Below are positions 49,878 to 60,774 of a stretch of DNA of 64,000 nucleotides, one piece after another; within the stretch, counting starts at the first letter, position 1, and each line of letters begins with the position of its first letter. The position numbers and the translations under genes were made by a program. This stretch comes from Coccinella septempunctata (lineage: Eukaryota; Arthropoda; Insecta; Coleoptera; Coccinellidae), in assembly GCF_907165205.1 (NCBI RefSeq), contig NC_058191.1, forward strand, positions 43,494,943 through 43,558,942, written 5' to 3'. The notes beneath the pieces were generated by a model. That model was given only the letters and a program-made list of their open reading frames with translations, did no database searches and was not told where the DNA came from.

Positions 49878-51695
49878 ATGCACAAATTATGGGTTTTTTC
49901 AATTCTCGTGAAACTATCTGTAGTTGTGTTCTGTTATTCTGACTATCAGAAAACTGATTTGAGTGTTTTCAAGAAAATTTCAGAACAATTTTCAGGTGAT
50001 GCTGATGTTTGTTTCATCAACGATGGCTTTTCACATCTTCATGAAGAATTGACGATTGTTGAATCCGTTCGTTTCATATTGAAGATAAATGATGATGATA
50101 GTGTTGCAAACATTCCGTTTTGTTCATCGATAATCCTATCATCAAAAACATGGAACACAAGTAGAGTTCATCAGTTTATAGAGGAAAATATCAATATGAC
50201 AAAAACGAAAGTTTTGCTGGTGGTAGAAAATTCCTCATCATTTTATTTCGAAGATCTTTCCAGCATATCTTGGGAGAGAAACTTGAATATTCTCGCTTTG
50301 GATTATCTTTATGAATCCATGAGTATAATGGGACACAAAGATGAAGAAAACGACGCAAATTTAACCATCCATTCGGTTATGTTGAATCAGCAACTTATCT
50401 CTTGTTCCACCATAGACTCTGAATGTTTCAGATCTTTCAATTTTTCCCTCGTAGATGATCCATGGAGCCCCGAACAAATGTTAGTGAAACTCAACAGAAC
50501 ATTCAAAGTATCCGCGTCAGCACATCCGCCATATTTTGAAAGATCCGAGGGAACTTTTAAGGGCATAGACTTCGAATTGGTCAAATTGATGATACAAACT
50601 TGGCCAATCACATATAGGATATTTCCAGAAAGACACGAGACAAATAAGGGAGTGCACTATGAAACGCTGGTGGAATTTCTGAACAGTGCCAACGATGGTG
50701 ATATGAGTGTTGGAGGGCTATGGTTAACCAATGATTTCCCTTCCACCCATCCTTACGCCAAGCAGTGCAATACGTTTCTGATCCACCGGCCATCTCTACT
50801 GCCAGACACGACGTTCGTGTTTCAGTATTTCCAAGCGACATTGTGGCTGAGTTACTTCTGTATCCTTGTTTTTATGAGTTTCTTGTTGAGGCTCTGTTAT
50901 TTATTGTACCATGTTGATTATTCTTTCGACTATTGCTTGCTCATGATAGTACACTTCGTAGCTAATATGGGAATACCGAGGTTCCCAGATAAAAACAAGT
51001 TCTACGTCAGATATATCCTGATCATTTGGATGATGTTCTGTTTATTGATGACGACTTATTTTTGTGTTGGACTAACTGTCACCTTGCGCTTTCCTAGATT
51101 CACCCAAGCTATAAACAACTGGCACGATATGGTAGATTTGGACATAAAGTGGATAGAGAATTCGAAATTTTACAGAGATCGTATATCAGGCTGGGGAATC
51201 CACGATCAATATCTAAAAAAATTATCGAGTCTATTTGAATACGAAGAGGATATTGAGGTAATCAATGACAAACTTCGTGAAAACTACGCCGTCAGGGTTC
51301 AAAAATTACCAGGCTTCTACCTTACGAATACTGGATGGATGAGCGAGTATGCGAAGAAAAATTTCAAGTTGTTGAAAGATTGTTTTTTGGTCTGGTACAA
51401 CGCCTTCCTATTGAAAAACCCCACTCCCTTCTTGGAGTATTTCAACAGGAAGACTTTGGAGATGGTCGAGTATGGATTTGTCAGCTATTGGTATCAACAT
51501 CACACCAATAAGAAGAAGAATAGATATATGATGATGTTCTTCAACGAATATTCTGACGAGTTTATTCAATTTATGAAATTCGACAAGTTGAAGAGTTGCT
51601 TTCTCTTATTATCGTGTGGCTTGTTTCTCAGTGTTATTATATTTGTATTGGAAAAACTTAATTTTTCGTCGATAATCGAGGTATCACAATACTAG
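49878..51695 (+). CDS. divergent ionotropic receptor (IR), intronless
   Basis: Predicted plasma-membrane chemosensory ion channel of the insect IR branch of ionotropic glutamate receptors, 605 residues. Residues 1-20 form a hydrophobic signal peptide, and the extracellular N-terminal region runs to about 205. Ligand-binding lobe S1 (about 207-312) has VSASAHPPYFE and FKGIDFELVKLM. TM1 is about 322-344, a pore-loop segment 348-366, TM2 376-402, lobe S2 about 405-570 and TM3 573-594, with a short cytoplasmic tail. In S1 the position after PPY is not the Arg that binds glutamate in iGluRs, so a non-glutamate ligand is expected, as in other divergent IRs. An in-frame TGA at 49857-49859 supports the start. 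A single exon is common among divergent insect IRs. It lies between CKI-2 and CKI-3 with no evident functional link. I cannot assign an orthologue. Confidence 0.92.
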   Translation: MHKLWVFSILVKLSVVVFCYSDYQKTDLSVFKKISEQFSGDADVCFINDGFSHLHEELTIVESVRFILKINDDDSVANIPFCSSIILSSKTWNTSRVHQFIEENINMTKTKVLLVVENSSSFYFEDLSSISWERNLNILALDYLYESMSIMGHKDEENDANLTIHSVMLNQQLISCSTIDSECFRSFNFSLVDDPWSPEQMLVKLNRTFKVSASAHPPYFERSEGTFKGIDFELVKLMIQTWPITYRIFPERHETNKGVHYETLVEFLNSANDGDMSVGGLWLTNDFPSTHPYAKQCNTFLIHRPSLLPDTTFVFQYFQATLWLSYFCILVFMSFLLRLCYLLYHVDYSFDYCLLMIVHFVANMGIPRFPDKNKFYVRYILIIWMMFCLLMTTYFCVGLTVTLRFPRFTQAINNWHDMVDLDIKWIENSKFYRDRISGWGIHDQYLKKLSSLFEYEEDIEVINDKLRENYAVRVQKLPGFYLTNTGWMSEYAKKNFKLLKDCFLVWYNAFLLKNPTPFLEYFNRKTLEMVEYGFVSYWYQHHTNKKKNRYMMMFFNEYSDEFIQFMKFDKLKSCFLLLSCGLFLSVIIFVLEKLNFSSIIEVSQY

Positions 51696-51762
51696 AAGAA
51701 GGTTTTACTCACAAATTTGTAGTTTACACGAGGATTATAATCATTATAGGTTATGACTAAAA

Positions 51763-51853
51763 AAAGATAAATGGTATAGGAAAAAAGTGTTTCTTTCGAC
51801 CTCAGCAATCTACAGTTAAATTATTTGTACGAGTCAAAGACTCACCCTGTATA
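51763..51853. repeat. ~680-bp MITE family, solo end fragment
   Basis: About 90 bp ending acgagtcaaagactcaccctgt, preceded by ttcgacctcagcaatctaca. It is one terminus of the MITE family, 70 bp downstream of the receptor stop codon. Confidence 0.8.
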
Positions 51854-51859
51854 TCTTTT

Positions 51860-53090
51860 AAAATTTTCTCTTTATCACGATTTAATAATCTGAATTTTCA
51901 TTTCTGCCATAAATTGGTCAATTATACACAGATCAAGGATAATCCACGTATATAACCTAATTTTCTTTCATTTGAATACAAGGTAGACTCAGATGGGTCC
52001 TCCAAAACGACATAACGTAATAATGTGCTCACTACAATCACTGTTATTTCCTTATACAGGTGGCGTACCCCTATACACGGTGGTTTTTAAAGCATGCAGG
52101 CGACCCTGTTCAAAAAGACACCGCCCTTTGTCAAAAATGGTCACAGATATGCGGCAAATTTGGGAACAGATGCAAGTAGACAATGCGGTTCGTGATTTGC
52201 ATATAGCCGTTGAAATATATGTGCCCGCATTCATTTTGGGCCCGTGCCGAACGAAAACAATAATAAAACGATTGCTTCTTTTATTGTTATTCATGTTTCG
52301 TATCGAACACACTTATGTACGGTGTTTGGGTGAAGGGTTCAAAAAAATTTACCTACCTGGTCGAATTGGAAGTGTGAGCAGATTGTGGATTGCTCCAATG
52401 CATTTGGGGGAGATGTAGGTACTTTGGTGTTCAATTGGCCGATGCTCCAGGCTCCAGAAAACAGCTGTCTTGTAGTTGTGTGGTGGAAATAAGGATTTTG
52501 AATATTTTGAACTTGAAGAGGTCTTTAGAAGTAACTAAAAAATATCGCTTGGAAACTCAATCCTCACTTTTTAGCTACCAATGGATGGACCTTAAGTTAC
52601 TGAGTTTTTTTGGTTATTTAAGGAGGTGTTCATCGACTTTTTTTCATTATTTATATGGAATCGTCCATCTTATCGAATTTTTACTTCTTTCACTTTTTGA
52701 GGGATAGATGAAAAACTTTCTTAGTATTTTTGTTTCCTCTAAGCAGTAGCATTTTTGTCGACCTCTTGCGTGTGCAATATAACATACTTTTTCCGCAAAA
52801 TAATGTGAACACATCGAGACTATTTGGTACATATAATTATTATTATTTCCCATAGAAAAACACTCAAATACGTGGTTAATGTATTGGGAACAATAACAAT
52901 CAAAAATATGGGTCTCCTAATTGTATGATGAGAATCTTCGACTAAATTTCAATGTACCAATTTCGAGATCCCCTGTATATCTTCCTCTGTTCTTATTGCT
53001 GTAGAGTTTCCATTGTTTGAATGCCTCAAATCAACATTCTAACCTGCCACCTACAAGCTCATGCTATAATTATTGTTTGCTGTTAAAAAT
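51860..53090. other. intergenic, no gene seen
   Basis: A 141-codon plus-strand frame (51993-52418) has no recognisable domain and no neighbouring splice support. I treat it as chance. Confidence 0.4.
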
Positions 53091-53092
53091 TG

Positions 53093-53428
53093 TAATGTCA
53101 AAAGAAACACTTTTTTTCTATACCATTTTCTCCAATTCAGCCTTGATAAAAAGACATAGCCATTTCAAGTTTTTATAATGACCAGGACCACCTCTGGAAA
53201 AACAAAATTACCTTCAACCAGCTAAATCTGTGAAACTATACAACTGTGGATCCTCCAAACACAATTTTTCAAATTTTTTGGTATTTTTATGGTACGTAAT
53301 GATCATTATGAGAAAACTGGAAGACGTAGGTGATATCTTGTGTTCGAAAAAGATTCATCAAATGAATGAAAAAGTTTTGACCTCAAGAATCCACTGTTGA
53401 AATATTTGTACGAGTCAAAGACTTGAAC
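53093..53428 (+). mobile_element. ~680-bp MITE family, internally deleted copy
   Basis: About 335 bp containing gtcaaaagaaacactttttt, ctggaaaaacaaaattacct, gagaaaactggaagacgtag and acgagtcaaagacttg, but missing the middle of the family sequence and the outermost left terminus. Confidence 0.8.
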
Positions 53429-53894
53429 AATATCCTTTATTTTCAAGCATGGATTCTTTAAGAGATAGTTTTTTGAGAGAACAGAATATTTTCAAATTCT
53501 ACTGGCGTGTGTTTTTTTTTGCATATTGCATACAGTCACTTGCTTTCAATTAATCCTATGAATATAAGAAGAACTTTCAAAATATACTGAAATTCAACGA
53601 TTTTTCAAATTCTTTCCAATATTTCCTGGAATTCATCACAAAAACCCTGTACATTCACATTGAACTATATTTCTATGGGAAAATGTTGATTGGTAATGGT
53701 ATCGTATTGAAATATTTAATTTTCATATCTTGGAACGCTGACAATTATTTGTTTTGTATCGTCAATACGGTACCAATATTTGTAGTGAGATAATTCTCAT
53801 TTCGTCATCAAAATGTTGGTCCAATGAATTACATGACTTCTACTTCGTAGAAAATATATATACATATAAGTTGTTATGGTTAGAAAATGAAGAG

Positions 53895-54108
53895 ATAGTT
53901 AGAATAGATCAGTTTATTGCATACAGTCTTATATACTTATAAATAGATATACATAGATCTAAACTAGGACTAGAATTTTCATAATTCAGTTTAAGATAAC
54001 TTTGGACTAAGCGCTGCATGGTACCCTTCAAGATAGAACAAATAATTTAGTTTCACATTATATACAGTAACAATATGTACAAATAACCGAGAGTCTTGAG
54101 CATTTCTC
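53895..54108 (-). other. CKI-3 3' UTR (predicted) with paired Pumilio-type motifs
   Basis: A short 3' UTR between the stop and AATAAA. It holds TGTACATA (54081-54074) and TGTATATA (54066-54059), two UGUANAUA elements 7 bases apart. Confidence 0.5.
53913..53918 (-). terminator. polyadenylation signal AATAAA for CKI-3 (candidate)
   Basis: AATAAA on the minus strand (plus-strand tttatt) about 190 nt past the CKI-3 stop codon, the first such signal downstream. Confidence 0.55.
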
Positions 54109-54164
54109 TCACGATGGATTGTTTTCTTTCTCTTGGATGCGAGGCTTTTTCACCTTGTAAAAAT
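54109..54164 (-). CDS. CKI-3 coding exon 2 (PIP-box tail)
   Basis: Too short for ordinary ORF finding. After ttttgttgcag the exon reads AT TTT TAC AAG. With the last G of exon 1 this gives D F Y K V K K P R, then IQEKENNPS and TGA (54111-54109). The exact completion of a TDFY motif with +4 Lys, in frame and at the same junction as CKI-1, is the evidence for the splice. Confidence 0.85.
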
Positions 54165-57100
54165 CTGCAACAAAAACATAAATGTTAGATTCACAAAGTC
54201 ATTCCATATTTTCAAAGAATTAATCATTATAACACTCATAAGTGAGGAATAGAAATAATCAATTTTCAGGGTAAGGCGACAACATTTTCGTGTTTTTGGT
54301 GCTTTTATGTATAGTTTTAAGGAAAGGAAATACCTAAAAAACGTAGTAATATGAGGGAAAAGCTTTGGTATCATCAGCAGTTGGGTTATTCTGATTCTGA
54401 CCAGCAGAAAAGCATTTTCCAGAGTAGTGAGTGATGAAAATTCAATATTGAATTGAAAATGAATAAAGATTGTAGAGAAAATCATTAAAATTTCCTGAAA
54501 CACGAGGACAAAAATGATGAAACTTGGCTTTACGATGAACCAGAAGACGTTTCATGATCGTGATAAGTTCATGTGTTTGAAGAAAAACATTTAGATGATG
54601 CGGAAATTGTGCATCTTTGGATAAGTCCAGTATGTTCAACTTTTGACGAGCAGTTTATTTTCTTGCATAAAATACCGCCAATTCGCCGATTTGACAAAAC
54701 TACCAGGTAGCAGAAATCCGAGTCTTCCTCCTGTTTCATGACCCCATAGTTATAAAACGAACATGACGCAATTCTGAGTAATATGCCATGTCTTGTCCGA
54801 CCTAATGCTGTGTTCCATCCTGACTGCAACTTGTCGGAACCTATCGAACAATGAACCTTTTTCCCGCCAGATTTTGGCGCGTGTTGCCAGGTGTATCTCG
54901 AGATTTCAACGGTCTCGCAGGTAGATGAAGGTGCGTCCGAACAACAGCTGAGATTATTGCCGTTTTCTCATAAAAAGTGAGGCCGGTGGCAGCCGATGTG
55001 AATCACACACTTGCCTGCTTCTTGGAATTCGAGCGCTAGTTCCTGCACCTTGTGCTCTCTTGACATACATTACAGCATCTTTGGCGCCAAATCGAGATCC
55101 ACTTGCTGCCACTCGCTTTTCTCAACCTCTACACCCAATGGTGGAAAGGTTTTTCAAGATACGTGGGATCTACGATCCTTGGGATTTGTCAACATGCAGA
55201 TTTTATATTTCTATCAATTTTATATAGCACACGTTTGTGCTGAGCTGAAGATTTGTTTGTTGGGGTTCTGGACAATCAACTTTCTCCTTAAAATATTTTC
55301 AGACCTCTGCACCCATCTACCTATGAACGTTACAATATACCGAAAGGTTACTGAGAGACTTGCCTAGGTTTCTTTTGTAAGCAAATGCAGGATTAGATAG
55401 GCACATTTATGACGATTTCAAAGAGGTAAATGTTGCAGTTTCAAAGGAGCACATCTGCTCAACGAAACGATGCAAAATTTTACCTACTTGTCGAGAATAA
55501 CCAGGACGGCATTCTCGCTTTTGAAGGGTTGCAATTGATGCACAAATCCTTCGAGATATACAATGATATCCTGTGTGCTGGCACATGCTGCTCGTCAAAC
55601 GTAGGTTTTCACCTTTTGGCCTGGGTTTTATGATGGATGTGCGACGTATGCGGTTTGCAGATGGCGTATGGTTAAAAATATGTGTTCTAACAGATGTTGA
55701 GCATCCTTCTGGAGTGCTTTATCACGAGTGGATGATAGAACGCGTATCGGGTTCGCGATTTGAGCAGGATGCAGAGGATGCTTGTAATAATTGGTCCAGC
55801 CTTCGGCTGAATGGAAAAACCGTGATTTTTACAACAAAAAACGTTCACGGTGGCTGGTCTCTGACAATTCTCTATTTAAAAACGTCTTGATTACTCTTGT
55901 TTCTTTGTTGCATTGTTCTGTTTCAACTTGAACAGGGCAATTTTCAATATTTTTCTGAGAAACCAGAAAACTGACAAAAATAAAACTGAATAGACAATTC
56001 AAGGCAGCCAGAAAGCAATGAAAAGAGAAAAAATCCCTTCAAAATTGTTATGCAACATACCTATTTCCTTATTAATATTATACCATTGAAATGCCATTTG
56101 AATATTTGAAAAAATTCGTTTAAACCCTCTTTATTTACTGGGTTATATGTCTATGTGAAATATGATGATGATCAAAGACTCACCCTGTATAATCTGCTTT
56201 ATGTAGGAATTAATACTCGATTATAATTCCTTAACTCTATTTAGAGGGAATGTTCTCATCAGAGCTTGAAAAAGTTACAGTTGAGTGATTCTTTCATTCA
56301 TAAGAATAATTTTCAACTGAGGTTCTTGAGCAAGGTCGAAAGCACTACATCTGGACACTTATCATTGTCTGGGAGTCCCACTAATAAATTTCAATATCTT
56401 TTCGAAGTGTCGCCAATGAAAAAATCGTTATTCAATCATTGTTTGTGGGTATAATAGCGATCATTACCTACCGTCTGGCCTGGGTAATAGATTTAAAATT
56501 GAGGTATTATTTTGTGCTCGCCAGTATGTTGAACTTGGGACTTGTGCCTCTGAAACTAGTGTGGTAGAGTCTTTTACAATGCCCTCATTATAACATCATT
56601 TACAATGTTTCACATTCATCACCGGAGAAAAGGAAAACATGATTATACCCGATAGCTGGTTATTTATTTTCTAGAGGAAGACTCGATTTCATTGTCTCGC
56701 TAATAATGACGTTGAGAACATTGTAACTGATACGAATCTGTTTCTTATACGAGTGGCGTAACGGCCGAAAAAAATTAACGATGGGGAAATGAAATCATCC
56801 ACGAAAAAATGTATTTATAATCAACGCTCAAGGATTCGAATCTGTCCGCTGCACTCGCTTTGGAAATTAAATATTTCCGGCACGCTGACATGCATCGTCA
56901 ATTGATATATTAGCCGTTTTCTTTGGTGTTCGATCAATCCCAGAAACTTTTATTGCCCCTATAATAAAGTTAAACTTTTGTATGAAAGTCCATAAAGTTG
57001 AAATAAAACGAGCTTTATATTATACGTTTGGACGAGATTCGAAGAGGCTCATGAAAGTAATTCTAGTCTCTGAGGTTTCGAACTTCCTTTTCATTCTTTC

Positions 57101-58481
57101 AGATTGCGGAAGTGCAGGATATTGAACTTTTATGTTAATGTTATCGCCGTCTTGGTTGGTACTTTTGGTCACAAAGAAATTCGAGGAACGAATTAGACGA
57201 ATACGAAACCGCACCACTCTAGCCTTCTACCAGAACTCGATTCTTACACGAACGTTATCAAAAATTGATTCCCAGAATATATAACCTTTTAAAAAAACTA
57301 TTTGAAGAAGGATAAGTATCGATAACCGTGGAAATTATCATTGTTTAAGATACAGCGTCTAATTGTCGTTCATAATTCCTTCTGTAGATAAGAAACGAAA
57401 GGTAAAACGTTGATAAGGGACGCCAGCACTGACAGAAGTCCATAAATCAATATAATGGAATTTTTAAAAGCTTCAACGACTCTTCAAAACCTTCAGATGG
57501 TCAGTTTTGAATCTTATCATGTTATGCTGTTCAAATTGGGTCAATCAAAAAGTTATATACTCACTACATAAGAGAAGATCTGGACTATTTCATTTTTATG
57601 AAAAAAAATTTAACTGAATCGATTTGTATTATTTTTGACCCCTCCTATTCAGGGTTGATTCCTTCTGACTCAGTCCTGCAGATATTGGAAACACAAGAGT
57701 ATTCGATCAACTTCAAAAGAAAAATTTGGACAGTTTGTTTTGTCCCCTTAAAAAATCGTATATCGAAATGCAACCTAACCTAAGTTTCAAGAAGCACTTT
57801 GTCGAATCAGATCACTTCACTTCAACATTTCAGTTTCAATTTTGTCTTGAATTGGTTCTTTGATATTTCACAAACTGAAACTATGAATGGGCTGCCTCTG
57901 ACTATGGTTTCTTAATCTGTTTAAAATGTCGAATTCCAAACATCATCACTTTAAGTGATCCAACATTATTGATTGTAACTAATGACTAATGAATATCCTC
58001 AGATTGACTCAGTAATTCAAAAATTTCTATGGGTTTCCAAAGAAAAACAATGAATTTACCAGTGAAGATATTTCGTATCGTGTTAAGAAAATTTTCGAAA
58101 TGTGAATAAATAACAAAACTAACCTGTTATCCTTTTGGATTTCAAGGTGGTCAATTTCCTCTTCTGATTTCCATTCAGTTTCTGTAAGGCTGCATCGGAA
58201 GGTTTCCTCATGATGTTGGGGTTGACATTCTCGGTTTCACCCCTTTCCAAACTGTCAATATCGATCCCGAACCTCTCCATAAACCTCAATTTGTCCATTT
58301 CGATCTGTTCTTCCAGCATCCTCAAAGTGTCATCTGGGTCACATTTTCCGAACAGGCACTTGGTGATCTTCAAAACACTTTCCTCGGCTACCCTGTTCGT
58401 ATTGGTGTCCCTCTTCATTGCCACCACAAGAGCTGGCTTCCTAGCAGCCTGGATATCGATGATTTTTCTCAACTTGAACAT
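54109..58481 (-). CDS. divergent Cip/Kip-family protein CKI-3 (two coding exons)
   Basis: Predicted nuclear cell-cycle regulator of 137 residues; the CDS joins 58481-58124 to 54164-54109. A basic N-terminus (MFKLRKI; AMKRDTNTNR) precedes a CDI-like segment: KCLFGKCDPDD (41-51) retains the LFG cyclin-docking core. A charged helix (DTLRMLEEQIEMDKLRFMER) follows. Where other members have RWNFDF it has RFGIDI (70-75), and no PLEG/WEW strand follows. The tail is TTLKSKRIT + DFYKVKKPRIQEKENN, giving S-K-R-I-T-D-F-Y: a PIP box with TD, two aromatics and Lys at +4, but Ser instead of the usual Gln. The intron (58123-54165, gttagt...ttgttgcag) has the same phase and position as in CKI-1. I infer that cyclin and PCNA binding are kept and CDK active-site inhibition is reduced or lost. 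Confidence 0.85.
54165..58123 (-). other. CKI-3 intron (3959 bp)
   Basis: GT-AG intron. Inside it an unassigned plus-strand frame (55573-55890, 105 codons, with EHPSGVLYHEWMIERVSGSR then FEQDAEDACNNWSSL) shows fairly balanced composition but no family I recognise. A lone MITE terminus (caaagactcaccctgtata) lies at 56175-56193. Confidence 0.7.
58124..58481 (-). CDS. CKI-3 coding exon 1 (CDI-like)
   Basis: 119 codons plus one base. It ends AGG ATA ACA G, then the donor gttagt at 58123. It carries the LFG motif and helix but a degenerate CDK-binding strand. A predicted 5' UTR of about 85 nt lies between the ATG and the TATA-defined start. Confidence 0.85.
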
Positions 58482-58592
58482 TTCGATGGGATAAATAAAT
58501 AAAGGGATATGATATCTGTCTGATCACGACGATGGTTTGGGATGAATTGAATGGGAATAGGTTGCAATGTGGGAGAGAGACTGTGAATGCAG

Positions 58593-58598
58593 TATATA
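58593..58598 (-). promoter_or_regulatory. TATA box of CKI-3 (candidate)
   Basis: The minus strand reads gggggTATATActgc about 112-117 nt above the ATG, giving a transcription start near 58567 by the usual spacing. CKI-1 lacks an obvious TATA box, so the two promoters appear to differ in type. Confidence 0.5.
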
Positions 58599-58679
58599 CC
58601 CCCACTTTCGACGGTATAGCGTGGTTTGTACCCAATAGCGCGTCAACCTTTTTGTGCGGAACCACACCTTCCTAAGGTG

Positions 58680-60105
58680 AATCAGGATCATGAAGAGGTA
58701 CCTCGATAGCAATCCATTAGTTTGGACAGGAAGGAAGCACTTAATTTTCCCTGATATATCCATCTAAGAAGATAACAGAAAACGATACAATCATTTGTCT
58801 CTCACCGGAGAAACTTCAACCTATTTGTTAATTATCTGCACAAATTGCTATTTGAGGAATTACTCATAAAGAGAATTGCTCTCGAAACTAGAAACTAATT
58901 GTGGCAATCACCATGGAGACAGGAGGATGATGAGTGGATGTTTTTTCGAAATGTGTACCGGATGTAAGGGACGATAATGGAAGGTTCAGGTTACTGAATA
59001 CAGTTTTTGAGAATCGATGTTCCACAAATATTTGAGAGTTCCAGAGAGCCTTCAAAACAGTGAGTGATTTGGGGATGGTTTGAAATTCTGTAAGGGAAAA
59101 ATCTTTGTAGATCTATATGTGATACATAGTCTAAAAGACTATCTTTTTCAGTAATAAATCTCGAAATTCCATCTAGTCGATAAATCCGCAATATTATAGA
59201 TTATAGAGTATAACAAAAATAACTTATCCTCTCAATGGACTAGTAGAAAAACTCCGTGAAACACAAGCTTAATTTTTGGCACCTCTTTTTTCCATTCAAA
59301 CTATCCTCGTTCCCAAAACTACGAAAACTCGTGAATGAAACAACGGTAGGTAAATATTGAGAGTTATTATTCCCACTAGTTATATCACCACGAAAAAATG
59401 CGGACAAGTTAGAAATTTATGATGTGGGTGGGCAATGCCCCAAACTTTTCATTTCATCACCGTTTGTCTCATCATTTGTGTTTATTTACTGCTCAATCGT
59501 GCTGTTTGTTTTGGAACAATATGAGAGAGGAGTCAGAACGTCTAGTTCGACGAACGATGAGACACAACATGAAAATATACAGAGAGCCATTCACCTTGAA
59601 TGTTGATAAATTGAACGTTAGACACTGAGTCAGCTTCGACAAATTATCCATTATTTGGTGCAATCATGGAATTGATAATTGTCGATTTTTTCGAATGAGA
59701 AATGTTTCGAATCTAGAAAGACGAATGTTGGCCAGAATAGGGATAGAGAAGGTTCTTCTCTGGCAATCAGGTATATTGCATCCTACACATCCAACTCCAT
59801 TGGAATATCTCCTTCTAGATACCAAAATCCGAAATTTATTGTCACAACCCACACTTTCTCATTCCAATCATGCAGAACAGAGGCGGCTCTTTTTTTAATC
59901 TTCTGGTTGCTATTCAACAAAAGTAGAACCGAAGGTTCAGTTAGAGTCAAATTGAAGGTGGTTGATTTGAAGAATATATTTCAAAAGAAGTTCTTGCAAG
60001 TCTTTTTCAATAGATCTTCAAAAAAACCTATCAAAAGTAACGTTTTCAATGCTTTTTATGACTCAAGATCACCTTTTCTTCTTCTTCACTATTTTTCACC
60101 TATAT
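58680..60105. other. intergenic, no gene seen
   Basis: Short open frames on both strands without recognisable domains. A weak trace of the 173-bp satellite lies at about 59,110-59,165. Confidence 0.4.
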
Positions 60106-60107
60106 AC

Positions 60108-60774
60108 AGGGTGAGTCTATGACCCGTAAAAACATTTCATCAGTAGATTCTTCAGGTCAAAAGAAATACTTTTTTCCTATACCATTTTTTCTGATTCTGC
60201 CCTGATGAAATGATATAGCCATTTCAAGTTTTCATAATGAGCTGTGCCACCCCTGGAAAAACAAAATTACCTTCAGAACAACTAGATAGATCTGTGACAC
60301 TACACATCTGTGGATGTGGATGGAATTTTTCGAATTTCACAGATATTTTTATTTTTGAACATCAAGTTGCTCGAAAATGGCCCATCATTCAAGTAAATAT
60401 GAATACATTTAGTTTATAAAACGTTTAAATATTCATTAGATAGCGTCCAACTTTCTTTCAAGAGTTGGGCTTTTTGAATTTTCGGTATTTTTATGTTACG
60501 TAAAGGTCATAATGAGGAAACTGGAAGACGTGGGTGATATCTTGTGTTCGAAAAAGATTCATCAAATAAATGAAAAACTATATGCCGAAATTCAATTCCT
60601 TCGATAAAATCTTTAGTGAGATAGAACTAAAAATAAATTTTTTTATGGTTTTCAACAGCCTGTATCTTTTAAACTGAGCCGATTTAGAAAAAATGGTAAA
60701 GGAAAAAAGTGTTTCTTTTGACCTCAAGAAACTAATGTTAAAATATTTGTACGAGTCAAAGACTAACCCTGTAC
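60108..60774 (+). mobile_element. ~670-bp MITE family, copy 6
   Basis: Complete copy from tacagggtgagtctatgacc to acgagtcaaagactaaccct, with the same internal landmarks and order as the 14.1 kb copy (gagctgtgccacccctgga, cactacacatctgtggat, gaaactggaagacgtgggt). Confidence 0.87.

Noticed and set aside
51993..52418. 141-codon plus-strand frame downstream of the ionotropic receptor
   Set aside because: No recognisable domain, a low-complexity Leu run, and overlap with minus-strand frames.
54820..55140. Minus-strand scraps in the CKI-3 intron that look protein-like
   Set aside because: Several stops interrupt them and no motif could be matched to a family.
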